Source: an uncultured Eubacterium sp. (lineage in GTDB: Bacteria; Bacillota_A; Clostridia; Lachnospirales; Lachnospiraceae). Taken from it: DNA of 64,000 bases. Under the pieces are notes generated by a model. That model did no database searches. It saw only the letters and a list, made by a program, of their open reading frames with translations, and was not told where the DNA came from. Of this stretch, positions 8,268 through 16,541 are shown piece by piece (positions within the stretch are counted from its first letter, which is position 1; each line of letters starts with the position of its first letter). Made by a program: the position numbers and the translations under genes. The stretch lies in NCBI GenBank assembly GCA_910589045.1, contig CAJUSH010000004.1, positions 1 through 64,000 of the forward strand, written 5' to 3'.

Positions 8268-8621
8268 ATGTTATTTTTACAGTATCCGAAATGTTCCACC
8301 TGCCAGAAGGCAAAAAAGTGGCTGGATGCCCACAATGCGGCATATACGGCGCGTCATATCGTGGAAGAACGGCCTTCTTATGAGGAGCTAAAGGAGTGGC
8401 ATGCGAAAAGCGGCCTGCCGTTAAAGAAGTTTTTTAATACGAGCGGGGTGCTGTACAAAAATATGCAGTTAAAGGATAAGCTGCCCGGTATGAGTGAGGA
8501 GGAGCAGTTAAAGCTCCTGGCAGAAAACGGGATGCTTGTAAAGCGCCCGCTGCTCGTAAGCGGGAATGTGGTGCTCATCGGGTTTCGGGAAGCGGAGTGG
8601 GAGAAGCAGCTGCTTTCGTAG
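8268..8621 (+). CDS. Spx/ArsC-family thioredoxin-fold protein
   Basis: This 117-residue protein has the ArsC/Spx/MgsR fold. It opens LFLQYPKCSTCQKAKKWL, with a CxxC pair at Cys9 and Cys12 as in Spx, followed by the family segment EELKEWHAKSGLPLKKFFNT and the late RPLLVSGNVVLIGF strand. Spx-type members act as redox-sensing regulators that bind RNA polymerase alpha, while ArsC-type members reduce arsenate. No arsenic genes are nearby, so a redox regulator or YffB-like protein is more likely. The start has AGAAAGGAAAC about 7 nt upstream. It sits 51 nt after the first chemoreceptor gene and before the promoter of the second. Confidence 0.8.
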   Translation: MLFLQYPKCSTCQKAKKWLDAHNAAYTARHIVEERPSYEELKEWHAKSGLPLKKFFNTSGVLYKNMQLKDKLPGMSEEEQLKLLAENGMLVKRPLLVSGNVVLIGFREAEWEKQLLS

Positions 8622-8667
8622 GCCTTGGCAGGATGCATAATTTGTATGTTGGAAACGATTTTTGTCC

Positions 8668-8695
8668 TTGTAAAATTCCCAGCAGGGAGTATAAT
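8668..8695 (+). promoter_or_regulatory. SigmaA-type promoter before the second chemoreceptor
   Basis: TTGTAA (8668-8673), 16 nt, TATAAT (8690-8695). The -10 is perfect. Downstream, 8711-8732 can fold TTTTTGC/GCAAAAA and is followed by a T-rich stretch, so a weak attenuator in the leader is possible. Confidence 0.55.
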
Positions 8696-8765
8696 AAAAG
8701 TAGTAGTCCGTTTTTGCGTGCGTATGCAAAAAGCGCAATTTTTCTTTTCGGAAAGGATAAAAATC

Positions 8766-10472
8766 ATGTTTAAAGATTTGCAGAAGCTGAGGATTGAAGA
8801 AAGGCTTAGAAAAAGCTCGTTCATTACGTTATTCCTGACAAGTTTGGCGGCGGTCATAGCAGTTGCTGTTATGGGCATTATGATAGCCAGATATAACCAC
8901 ACGCTTACATACTATGCTTTTCCGCAGGGACATATTGCGCTTGCCATGAATGAGTATGCGGAGATTCGAAGCTCCACAAGAGCCGTGATCGGATATCAGG
9001 ATGAGGATGAGATTAAAGTGGCTATGGCAGCCCATGAAGAGTCGCTGGAAGAGATCGAGCAGTTCATGGCGGAAATAGAAAAATCGATCGTCACGAAGGA
9101 GGGGGAAGCGTCGTTCAAGAAGATGCGCGATGCGCTGGATGCCTACTGCGTGAAGGATGCGGAGGTTCTCGAAATCGGAAACACGATCGATCCTGAGCAG
9201 AGTGCGATCGCGCAGGAAATGGAATCGAAGGAGCTGACGCCCCTTTATGATGCGGCGGATGAGGCGTTTGCCGAATTGATGGCGGTCAATGTGGAAAAGG
9301 GCGATGCGTCGCAGGCGCTGCTGCTGAAGCTGGCGGTGATCCTGATTATTTTGATTGTCGCATTTATCTGTGTTGCTTTTTTCATCTCGAACAGACTGAG
9401 CATTACGACGGCAAAAGGAATTGTAGACCCGATGCATGAGCTGATGAAGCGGCTGGACGCATTTGCGCAGGGGGATATTTCCTCGCCGTTTCCGGCAACG
9501 AAAACCGATGATGAGATTGCCGACATGATAAGAACAGTCAGCAGTACTACGATAAAGATCCGGACGATCGTCAATGATATGGATGATCTTCTCGGGCAAA
9601 TGGCCGAAGGAAATTTCGCGATCCATTCATCCTGTGAGGAGGAATATGTCGGTGAGTTCAGAGGACTTCTGGAAGCGACGGAAAAGATGAATCATGATAT
9701 CAGCTTATCGCTGAACGAGATCAAGGGCTCCTCGGATATGGTTTCCATCGGTTCCACAAATCTTGCGGAGGCGTCCCAGGCGCTCGCGGAGGGTGCTACG
9801 GATCAGGCTGCTTCGATTGAACAGCTTCAGGCGATGGTTTCCGAGATTTCATCGAGCCTTGGACGGACAACCGATAAGGCGAATAATGCGTGTGAACGGG
9901 CCACACAGTGCGCACAGGAGGCAAAGAAAAGCCACAGTGAGATGGAGGTTATGGTGGATGCCATGAGCAAGATCAGCGAAACCTCACGTAATATCAGCAA
10001 TATCATTGTGGAAATTGAGGATATTGCTAGCCAGACGAATCTGCTTTCTCTCAATGCGGCGATCGAGGCGGCGCGCGCAGGGGAGGCGGGAAAAGGCTTT
10101 GCGGTTGTTGCCGACCAAATCCGTAATCTGGCTGATCAGAGTGCAAAATCCGCGGTCAGCACGAAGCAGCTGATCGAGGAATCCATCAGCAAAATTGAGG
10201 AGGGCAATCAGGCGGCGGCAAAGACCTCGGAGAGCATTATGAACGCCGTTGCGATGATGCAGGCAATTGCAGATAACTCCAAGGATATCAGTGAGATGGT
10301 GACAAGGGAGGCCGATTCCATAGAGCAGGCGGATCAGGGTATTATCCGCATTTCGGAGGTGGTGCAGTCCAACTCGGCTACGGCGGAGGAAACATCGGCC
10401 ACTAGTGAGGAATTGTCTGCACAGGCGATATCCATGGACGAGATCGTAAGTAAATTTGTATTAAAGGGCTGA
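8766..10472 (+). CDS. Methyl-accepting chemotaxis protein with four-helix-bundle sensor
   Basis: This 568-residue chemoreceptor has membrane segments at about 20-41 and 185-208. They bracket an all-helical periplasmic-type sensor of roughly 140 residues, consistent with the 4HB_MCP (Tar-like) class rather than the Cache class of the receptor upstream. HAMP and a second HAMP-like stretch follow. The signalling hairpin has its tip near 419-455 (ASQTNLLSLNAAIEAARAGE, then GKGFAVVADQI). The open frame extends upstream to 8625, but the ATG at 8766 has GGAAAGGA about 7-8 nt upstream and lies behind a good promoter, so it is the chosen start. A strong terminator follows at 10505. Confidence 0.9.
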   Translation: MFKDLQKLRIEERLRKSSFITLFLTSLAAVIAVAVMGIMIARYNHTLTYYAFPQGHIALAMNEYAEIRSSTRAVIGYQDEDEIKVAMAAHEESLEEIEQFMAEIEKSIVTKEGEASFKKMRDALDAYCVKDAEVLEIGNTIDPEQSAIAQEMESKELTPLYDAADEAFAELMAVNVEKGDASQALLLKLAVILIILIVAFICVAFFISNRLSITTAKGIVDPMHELMKRLDAFAQGDISSPFPATKTDDEIADMIRTVSSTTIKIRTIVNDMDDLLGQMAEGNFAIHSSCEEEYVGEFRGLLEATEKMNHDISLSLNEIKGSSDMVSIGSTNLAEASQALAEGATDQAASIEQLQAMVSEISSSLGRTTDKANNACERATQCAQEAKKSHSEMEVMVDAMSKISETSRNISNIIVEIEDIASQTNLLSLNAAIEAARAGEAGKGFAVVADQIRNLADQSAKSAVSTKQLIEESISKIEEGNQAAAKTSESIMNAVAMMQAIADNSKDISEMVTREADSIEQADQGIIRISEVVQSNSATAEETSATSEELSAQAISMDEIVSKFVLKG

Positions 10473-10504
10473 CTATCAGGCGGATGGCCTGACAGCTATT
10501 ACAT

Positions 10505-10545
10505 AAGGAGAGGGTTTTGCAGGAGTCTGCAAGGCCCTCTCCTTT
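10505..10545 (+). terminator. Intrinsic terminator after the second chemoreceptor
   Basis: AAGGAGAGGG (10505-10514) pairs with CCCTCTCCTT (10535-10544), with an additional inner TTGCAG/CTGCAA stem, giving about 16 bp. The T-run after it is short (TTTG). A smaller hairpin, TCAGGC/GCCTGA at 10476-10492, lies between it and the stop codon. Confidence 0.7.
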
Positions 10546-10575
10546 GTGCAGGTTGCCGTTCTTCTTTTACCGCTT

Positions 10576-10608
10576 ATACCGGAAAAAACGCAGCTCGCTT
10601 TCCGGTAT
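10576..10608. repeat. Perfect 10-bp inverted repeat upstream of the ABC exporter
   Basis: ATACCGGAAA (10576-10585) is mirrored by TTTCCGGTAT (10599-10608) around 13 nt. It lies about 85 nt before the ABC ATPase start, so it may be an operator or a leader hairpin for that operon. No LytTR-type direct repeats with 21-22-bp spacing were recognised here. Confidence 0.5.
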
Positions 10609-10691
10609 CTTGAAAAGAAGGGACGCGGCTGTTATGATGCATCCATATTCAGGAACGGTTTTAGGCCGTTTTGCAAAATGGAGGAAAGCAT

Positions 10692-11852
10692 ATGGATATC
10701 ATTCGTGTTCAGAATCTCACGAAGACATACGGTAATTTTACTGCGGTAAACAATATCTCGTTTTCGGTGGAAAAAGGAACGATGCTGGGGTTTCTTGGCA
10801 TTAACGGCGCAGGGAAAACAACGGTCATCAATATGCTGGCGACCCTGCTGGCACCGGACAGCGGTCATGTGGAGATCTGCGGGGAGGAGCTTGGGAAGGA
10901 CGATGAGCGGATCCGCAGAAAAATCGGAATCGTGTATCAGCAAAATTGTCTGGATGATATTTTATCGGTGCAGGAAAACCTGATCTGCAGAGGGATCATC
11001 CACGGGGCGTCAAGGGCACAGGCGAGGGGACAGTGTGCGCGGCTCGCCGAAATTTTAAAGCTGGGCGATATTATGAAGAAGAAATACCGGATGCTCTCCG
11101 GCGGACAAAAGCGCCGGTGCGAGATTGCCGCGGCACTGATGCACACGCCCGAAATATTGTTTTTGGATGAGCCGACGACCGGGCTTGATCCGGCAACGCG
11201 GATGGACGTGTGGAATATTATCAGCCGGCTGCAGAAGGACGAAAAAATGGCGGTGTTTCTGACGACGCATTACATGGAGGAGGCGGCAGGCGCAGACCAG
11301 ATCATCATTCTTGACCGCGGAAATATTGTAACCCAGGGAACGCCCTTTGCCCTGAAGGAAAAATTTGCGAGGGATAAGCTCCGGCTGTTTTACAGGGCCG
11401 AAAAGGAGCCGGGGCTTCTGGCAGAGCTTGCAGGGAGCGGGCTGATGCTGCCACGGGAAGCGGAGAAACGGATGCCGCAGGAAACGAAGGCGCGGACACC
11501 GCAGGAAAGTCAGAAAGCGGAGGCGCGGACACCGCAGAAAGGGCGGGAAGAGGCGGCGCGGACACTGCAGGAAGGGCGGGAAGAGGCGGCGCGGACACCG
11601 CAGGAAGGGCGGGAAGAGCCGGCGCAGATACCGCAGGAAAGTCAGAGAAAATGCAGAGGAGCGGCGCATGGGACCGGGACAGGCGATGCGGGTATTTTGG
11701 AGCTTGCGGTTGCTTCGACGATGGCGGCACTGCCGGTGATTGAACAGGTAAAGCCGTTCATTGACGGCTTTGAGGTGATTCAGGGAAACATGGACGACGT
11801 GTTTTTAAACGCAGTCGGAAGGAAGCTCGCGCAGGAAGGAGGAAATGACTGA
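10692..11852 (+). CDS. ABC exporter ATPase (NatA/DrrA type) with tandem-repeat insertion
   Basis: This 386-residue ATP-binding subunit pairs with the ABC-2 permease that follows. Walker A (GINGAGKTT) is at about 36-44, the signature LSGGQKRR near 135, Walker B with ILFLDEPTTGLD near 155-166, and the H-loop TTHYMEEA near 192. All catalytic motifs are intact. The C-terminal domain typical of drug/lantibiotic exporters ends with the usual EVIQGNMDDVFLNAVGR. It is interrupted at residues 260-322 by an array of 11-residue repeats (see 11469-11657), making the protein about 65 residues longer than usual. The ATG at 10692 has GGAGGAAA about 7 nt upstream. The stop codon overlaps the permease start by one base. 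Confidence 0.9.
   Translation: MDIIRVQNLTKTYGNFTAVNNISFSVEKGTMLGFLGINGAGKTTVINMLATLLAPDSGHVEICGEELGKDDERIRRKIGIVYQQNCLDDILSVQENLICRGIIHGASRAQARGQCARLAEILKLGDIMKKKYRMLSGGQKRRCEIAAALMHTPEILFLDEPTTGLDPATRMDVWNIISRLQKDEKMAVFLTTHYMEEAAGADQIIILDRGNIVTQGTPFALKEKFARDKLRLFYRAEKEPGLLAELAGSGLMLPREAEKRMPQETKARTPQESQKAEARTPQKGREEAARTLQEGREEAARTPQEGREEPAQIPQESQRKCRGAAHGTGTGDAGILELAVASTMAALPVIEQVKPFIDGFEVIQGNMDDVFLNAVGRKLAQEGGND
11469..11657 (+). repeat. 33-bp in-frame minisatellite in the ABC ATPase gene
   Basis: Five 33-bp units start at 11493, 11526, 11559, 11592 and 11625, preceded by a 24-bp partial unit at 11469. Each full unit encodes 11 residues of the form RTPQEGREEAA (variants RTPQESQKAEA, RTPQKGREEAA, RTLQEGREEAA, RTPQEGREEPA, QIPQESQRKCR). 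The central units are nearly identical, indicating recent slippage expansion. The charged, proline-containing product is probably a flexible linker. There are no spacers between units, so this is not a CRISPR array. Confidence 0.9.
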
Positions 11853-12763
11853 TGGAACAATTTCTGGCAGTTACGGGACGCAATTTGAAGCTCTATTTCA
11901 GGGACAGGGGAGCGGTATTTTTTTCTCTGCTCTCCATGATCATTGTCATCTGTCTGATGGTATTTTTTCTCGGGGATATGAATATCGAGGATACGGCCGG
12001 GCTTTTCGGGGGCTTTCCGGGGCGGGATGCGGCTGCGGATAAAAAGAATGCGGAGCTTTTGATTCTCGCGTGGACGTGCGCGGGCATTCTCTCCATCAAT
12101 GCAGTTACGGTGACCCTTTCCTGCTACGCGGTTATGATCCGGGATCGGGTGAGCGGGAAGCTGAACGCGATCTACACGGCGCCGATCCGCCGGGGTATTA
12201 TCACGGCAGGCTATATCGCGGCAGCATGGCTCGCATCGGTGATTATCTGTACAATTACCCTTGTCATTACGGAGGCTTATCTCGTCGCGCAGGGGGCCGC
12301 GCTTTATTCTGCCGGGGAGCATGTACAGCTCATGGGGATGATTTTTGTCAACTCCTTTGCCTATGCCTCGATCATGTATTTTGTTGCGATGCTGGCAAGG
12401 ACGGAGGGTGCATGGAGCGGCCTTGGCACGGTGGTAGGCACGCTGGTGGGCTTTCTCGGGGGCATTTACATTCCGATCGGTACGCTCTCCGAGGTGATTG
12501 GGAATGTGATGAAATGTACGCCGATTATCTATGGGACGGCAATGTTCCGCAATATCATGACGAAGCATATCATGGACGGGCTGTTTGTGGATGTGCCGGG
12601 GGAGTTGACGGACGAGTACCGGCTTGTGATGGGGATCGACCTGGATGTGTTTGACCGTCTGATTGGAATCCGGGAGGAATGGATTGTTTTATTTTTCTGT
12701 GGTATGATATTCCTGGTTGTTGGAATTGCCATGCTGCGGTATGGACGGAGGACGGATCGATAG
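11852..12763 (+). CDS. ABC-2 type permease
   Basis: This 303-residue integral membrane subunit partners the ATPase just upstream; the TGATG junction overlaps by one base. The ABC-2 layout is visible: a cytoplasmic start (MEQFLAVTGRNLKLYFRDRG), a first helix at about 21-43, a soluble loop, then helices near 70-95, 110-140, 165-185, 195-225 and 270-295. The DRVSGKLNAIYTAPIRRG loop after helix two is the usual coupling region. Exporters of this class commonly handle drugs, lantibiotics or polysaccharides; the substrate is not evident. With LytTR and DUF3021 genes downstream, control by a LytTR circuit is likely. Confidence 0.88.
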   Translation: MEQFLAVTGRNLKLYFRDRGAVFFSLLSMIIVICLMVFFLGDMNIEDTAGLFGGFPGRDAAADKKNAELLILAWTCAGILSINAVTVTLSCYAVMIRDRVSGKLNAIYTAPIRRGIITAGYIAAAWLASVIICTITLVITEAYLVAQGAALYSAGEHVQLMGMIFVNSFAYASIMYFVAMLARTEGAWSGLGTVVGTLVGFLGGIYIPIGTLSEVIGNVMKCTPIIYGTAMFRNIMTKHIMDGLFVDVPGELTDEYRLVMGIDLDVFDRLIGIREEWIVLFFCGMIFLVVGIAMLRYGRRTDR

Positions 12764-12775
12764 CAGGAGGAGCCG

Positions 12776-13216
12776 ATGAAAATTACGATTGAAACGCCGG
12801 GACCGGGAGAGGAGGATGAGATTATTATCCGCTGTGCCGTGCTGGACGAGAAAATGCTGCATCTCATCTATTCGCTGAAAGCAGAATCAGATCACGGATT
12901 GACCGGATACGCTGCGGATCGCATCGTAAAGCTTTTGCCGAAGGACATATTTTATTTTGAATCGGTGGACAACAAGGTATTTGCCTATCTGGAGGAGGGT
13001 GTTTATGAGATTCATAAAAAGCTTTACGAGCTGGAGGAGGAATATGCGCACACGAATTTTTTGCGTATTTCAAAGTCTGCCATTGTGAATGCGGCAAAGA
13101 TTGCTTACCTGAAGCCGAGTTTCAACGGGCGGTTTGAGGCAAACTTAAAAAACGGCGAACGGATTGTAATATCGCGTCAGTATATGCTGGAATTGAAGAA
13201 AAAGCTTGGGATTTAG
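12776..13216 (+). CDS. LytTR-family DNA-binding regulator
   Basis: This 146-residue regulator has no receiver domain. The C-terminal 100 residues form a LytTR domain: LLPKDIFYFESVDNKVFAYL, then HTNFLRISKSAIVNAAKI, then FEANLKNGERIVISRQYM. The N-terminal 45 residues (MKITIETPGPGEEDEIIIRC) match stand-alone LytTR proteins of Firmicutes. AGGAGGAG lies 4-5 nt before the ATG. It sits 12 nt after the ABC-2 permease and directly before a DUF3021 membrane protein. In characterised LytTR regulatory systems of streptococci a small membrane protein encoded beside the regulator inhibits it; by analogy the next gene may do so here. Confidence 0.88.
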   Translation: MKITIETPGPGEEDEIIIRCAVLDEKMLHLIYSLKAESDHGLTGYAADRIVKLLPKDIFYFESVDNKVFAYLEEGVYEIHKKLYELEEEYAHTNFLRISKSAIVNAAKIAYLKPSFNGRFEANLKNGERIVISRQYMLELKKKLGI

Positions 13217-13226
13217 GAGGGATGGG

Positions 13227-13652
13227 ATGAAATTTCTGAAGGATTTTGTTCGGTGGTTTTTCTATATTACGACAGCAGTTTTATTCATATGTGCAGTTGA
13301 TTTCAGTTTGTGGGGCGGTGATCTCATTCCGAAAAGTACACTCTGGCAGATTTTGCTGTCCGGTTTTTTGACAGCAGCGCTGACGGTGCTTTTGTTTCCG
13401 GGGGAAGGCGGAAGCCGTGCGCGGATTTTTTTCCAATGCCTGGCTCACTACGGGGCGCTGTGCGCGGTGATGATCGTGAGCGGCCATCAATTCGGATGGC
13501 TGGAATACAGCTTTGGCGGAATCGCGATGATGCTCGTGTCGGTTGCGGGTGTATATGTGATCTGTCTTGGCCTGCATTACCTGGTTGATCTGCGCTATGC
13601 GGATAAAATTAACCGAAGGCTTCAGGAAAAATATGGAGAAAAGGAAAGCTGA
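13227..13652 (+). CDS. DUF3021 family membrane protein
   Basis: This 141-residue protein has four predicted membrane helices at about 10-27, 39-57, 72-90 and 97-118 and ends in a charged cytoplasmic tail (NRRLQEKYGEKES). The pattern and the position immediately after a LytTR gene match DUF3021. The ATG at 13227 is preferred over an in-frame start at 13206 because GGAGGG lies 6-7 nt upstream; it is 10 nt after the LytTR stop. Its likely role, inferred from paired LytTR systems, is to hold the regulator inactive at the membrane until a signal arrives. No enzymatic motif is visible. Confidence 0.8.
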   Translation: MKFLKDFVRWFFYITTAVLFICAVDFSLWGGDLIPKSTLWQILLSGFLTAALTVLLFPGEGGSRARIFFQCLAHYGALCAVMIVSGHQFGWLEYSFGGIAMMLVSVAGVYVICLGLHYLVDLRYADKINRRLQEKYGEKES

Positions 13653-13776
13653 ACTACAAAAAAGAAGGAGGCGGGATACGAATATCTCAGTGAGTGCAGA
13701 GGATATGGCGTTTGAACCATACGACGAGAGGAATGTGTATGACATGCAGTAAGAAGAGGAATCCGGCAAAAATTAC

Positions 13777-13805
13777 TTGCCAAATTCCGACATTGCATGT
13801 ATAGT
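13777..13805 (+). promoter_or_regulatory. jetA: SigmaA-type promoter of the Wadjet operon
   Basis: TTGCCA (13777-13782), 17-nt spacer, TATAGT (13800-13805), 78 nt before the jetA ATG. Spacing is optimal and only one base differs from consensus in each relevant half, so the defence operon probably has its own constitutive promoter. Confidence 0.6.
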
Positions 13806-13882
13806 GGATGTGGATATATGAAGGGATGGCGGCAGCTTGGATGAACTGCCGCAAATACACTTATCAGGAAGGAATCTGGCAT

Positions 13883-15358
13883 ATGAAGCATCTGGAAGCG
13901 ATTGGCGAGACGTCCTATCTGTCTGTGCCGAACGCGCCTCTTTACCGGAAAATCATGCGGTATTTTTATCAGGAATATGAAAGGATGCATTTTCAGCTCT
14001 ACAAAGAGGATATTTACGAGCTGCTGAAGGGGGATGAGGAGTTTTCGGATTACTCCATGAAGCAGCTGGAGGCAGATCTGGAAGCGCTCGTAAAATGGAA
14101 AAACCTGACGCCGATTCAGGACCCGGGAAGAGTTTACACGATCGCGGATTATAAAAACAAACAATATCGATATACAATGTCCGAATATGCGGTGGAAATT
14201 GAGCGCCTGACCGTTAGACTGGAAAATGTCTTTCTTGAGTCAGGCAGCTTATCCACCAATTTTTTTGTGCGTCTGGAAAAAAGCCTGGAGGAGGCGGAGC
14301 GCATCTCACACGCAAATCTGAAAGAGGTTCACGAGTGGTGGAGCCTGCTGCAGGAGGATTTTAAGCGCCTGAACCAGAATTATCAGGATTATCTGCGGGA
14401 TTTCTATTCCGGTAAGGCTGACCGGCTGATGAAATCCGTCGAATTTGTACTCCATAAAGATAAATTTATTAAATATTTAAATGAGTTTGTGCAGGAGCTG
14501 CAGCACCATGCGAAGCGGATTGAGCAGATTTTGCTTCTGGGCATTCCGCTCATTGAGTCCGAAATTTTGGAGCGTGTGGTGGCCAGCGAGCTGGATATTC
14601 CACATGCGCTGATGGAAAGCGGCGGGAATGCGGAGTCGGAGATTCGGGAGAACGTGGCGGGGAAGTGGAGTTCCCTGAAAAACTGGTTTCTCGACGCGGC
14701 GGGCCGGGAGTGCGAGTGCCGTAAGGTGCTGCGGATCACAAACGATATTATCCGAAGCATCATCCAAAACGCCGCCCTGATTGTCCAGATTCAGAACTGG
14801 GGAATCAGCAGAAAGGATGATTACCGGAAATTTCTTGAGCTTTTCCTGAAATGCGGGGATATGGATGAGGCGCATCGGCTCTCGGCGCATGTGTTTGGAA
14901 TACAGAATATCAGGCATTTCAAAACGAATGAGCCCCGTGAGGAGGATGCCATCAACCGGAGCATCTATGAAGAGCCGCCCGCGGAGTATCTTTTGAAGCC
15001 GCATACGAGGGGCTATCACGAAAAGAAGGACAAGCGGGGCTTTCCGGATAAATCGCTGGAAAAGCTCATGCAGCGGGAAAATTATATGCGGCGCATGGAG
15101 CAGCAGAAGGAGATCGTGCTGCGGTATATCAGGAACAACCGGGTTGCTTTTTCCGAGCTGGACGAGGTCATCTCGGAGACGACGAGAACAATTTTTTTAC
15201 AGTGGATTGCGCAGGCAAACATGAGCTCGCAGAAAACGGGAAGGACGGAGTACGGGCAGGAGTTTCGGCTGATCCGACAGGAAGGAAGCTGCATTGTGCA
15301 CTGTGAGGACGGAGATTTGACAATGCCGGCCTATATTTTGGAGTTTGGAGATCCGTAG
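13883..15358 (+). CDS. jetA: Wadjet type II JetA (DUF2397/TIGR02677)
   Basis: This 491-residue protein is the kleisin-like subunit of a Wadjet SMC complex, which recognises and cleaves closed circular plasmid DNA. It is assigned by family resemblance (YLSVPNAPLYRKIMRYFY at the N-terminal winged-helix region; long helical middle; C-terminal IRNNRVAFSELDEVISETTR) and by strict synteny with DUF2398, a TIGR02680-type SMC and a DUF2399 protein. The open frame starts at 13808, but the ATG at 13883 has AGGAAGGA about 8 nt upstream and gives the usual N-terminus. It is the first gene of the operon; jetB follows after 43 nt. No disruption is visible. Confidence 0.88.
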   Translation: MKHLEAIGETSYLSVPNAPLYRKIMRYFYQEYERMHFQLYKEDIYELLKGDEEFSDYSMKQLEADLEALVKWKNLTPIQDPGRVYTIADYKNKQYRYTMSEYAVEIERLTVRLENVFLESGSLSTNFFVRLEKSLEEAERISHANLKEVHEWWSLLQEDFKRLNQNYQDYLRDFYSGKADRLMKSVEFVLHKDKFIKYLNEFVQELQHHAKRIEQILLLGIPLIESEILERVVASELDIPHALMESGGNAESEIRENVAGKWSSLKNWFLDAAGRECECRKVLRITNDIIRSIIQNAALIVQIQNWGISRKDDYRKFLELFLKCGDMDEAHRLSAHVFGIQNIRHFKTNEPREEDAINRSIYEEPPAEYLLKPHTRGYHEKKDKRGFPDKSLEKLMQRENYMRRMEQQKEIVLRYIRNNRVAFSELDEVISETTRTIFLQWIAQANMSSQKTGRTEYGQEFRLIRQEGSCIVHCEDGDLTMPAYILEFGDP

Positions 15359-15401
15359 GTTTTTGGGGTCCGGCATGGAAGAGCGATGGGGATGATTTTT
15401 T

Positions 15402-16541
15402 ATGAATGAGGTAAGAACACTTTTTGAACAGTTCTGGGTGTGCAAGGAGGGGGATAAGGAGCGCTATTATCGGGTGAAGCGGGACATCCCCCGCTTTCAG
15501 CGCTTTGTCAGGGAGCAGCTGGGCTGGAAGCTCATACATACGGAAAACCTTCTGAAGCTGGAAAAACGCCCGGCCCATGCGGAGGCTTTTATGGGCATTC
15601 AGGAGTTTTCGGATATCCGGGACTACTGTATTTTGTGTGTTGTCCTCATGTTTTTGGAGGACAAAGAGGAGCAGGAGCAGTTTTTATTATCAGAGCTGAT
15701 TGACTATGTGGAGACGCAGCTCAAGGGATATATGCAGATTGACTGGACTTCCTTTACCCAGAGAAAGTCCCTGGTTCGTGTCCTGCAATATATGGAGCGG
15801 CTGCAGATGCTTCGCGTGTATGAGGGAAGCAGCGAGGCGTTCGGTATAGAGGCGGGACAGGAGGTTTTGTATGAAAATACCGGCTACTCCAAGTATTTTG
15901 CGACAACCTTCCCGACTGATATTGCCGACTATGAGTCCTGGGAGGATTTTGAAAGGATGAGCTTTGAAGGATTTCAGGAGGATCGGGGTGCGCTCCGTAT
16001 CAACCGCGTGTATCGACAGCTTGCGGTCTGTCCCTCCTTTTTCTGGGAGGGAAATGAGGATGCGGATGCGCTGTATTTGAAAAACCAGCGCCATTGGGTC
16101 GCAAAATATTTGCAGGAAAATCTCGGCGGGCGGCTGGATATCCATAAAAACACAGCATTTCTCATGCTGGAGGAGGGCGACTGCTACGGGCTGGTTCACC
16201 CCAGGGATGCCATGCTTCCGGAAATCGTGCTTCTGATGTGTGCGATGGCTTGCCGGGATTTGGCACAGGGCAGGCTGACGAAGCAGGAAAATGAGTGTAT
16301 TGCTCTTTCCGTACAGGAGTTTTCGGGGCTGGTGTGCGCATGCCGCAGAGAGTGGGGGCGGGTGTGGAGTAAGGAGTACCGGGAGATGGATGATGAAAAG
16401 CTGGTGCGCAGTGTGACGGATTATATGAAGAAATGGCTGCTTTTGCGCATGGACGGAGAGCGGGTGGAGCTTCTGCCGTCTGTCGCTAAGCTGTCAGGTT
16501 TTTATCCGGATGAAATTCAGGGAGGGACAAAGCGTGAGTAA
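15402..16541 (+). CDS. jetB: Wadjet type II JetB (DUF2398/TIGR02678)
   Basis: This 379-residue protein is the KITE-like winged-helix subunit that bridges kleisin and SMC in the Wadjet complex. It opens MNEVRTLFEQFWVC and shows the DUF2398 features KRDIPRFQRFVREQLGWKLI and YCILCVVLMFLEDKEEQEQF. Length is normal for the family. The ribosome binding site is weaker (a GGGGATG stretch 7 nt before the ATG) than those of its neighbours. Its end overlaps the jetC start by 8 nt (GTGAGTAA), typical of translational coupling that keeps subunit ratios fixed. Confidence 0.88.
   Translation: MNEVRTLFEQFWVCKEGDKERYYRVKRDIPRFQRFVREQLGWKLIHTENLLKLEKRPAHAEAFMGIQEFSDIRDYCILCVVLMFLEDKEEQEQFLLSELIDYVETQLKGYMQIDWTSFTQRKSLVRVLQYMERLQMLRVYEGSSEAFGIEAGQEVLYENTGYSKYFATTFPTDIADYESWEDFERMSFEGFQEDRGALRINRVYRQLAVCPSFFWEGNEDADALYLKNQRHWVAKYLQENLGGRLDIHKNTAFLMLEEGDCYGLVHPRDAMLPEIVLLMCAMACRDLAQGRLTKQENECIALSVQEFSGLVCACRREWGRVWSKEYREMDDEKLVRSVTDYMKKWLLLRMDGERVELLPSVAKLSGFYPDEIQGGTKRE

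Noticed and set aside
11469..11657. Regular repeats resembling a CRISPR array
   Set aside because: Units are contiguous 33-bp repeats without spacers, in frame with an ABC ATPase, and no cas genes are nearby.
11055..11730. Proline/leucine-rich minus-strand ORFs
   Set aside because: They are antisense shadows of the ABC ATPase and its minisatellite; no ribosome binding site or family match.
13633..13752. Small 39-codon ORF (MEKRKAELQKRRRRDTNISV...) after DUF3021
   Set aside because: It overlaps the DUF3021 gene end, has no good ribosome binding site and resembles no known small protein; probably chance.
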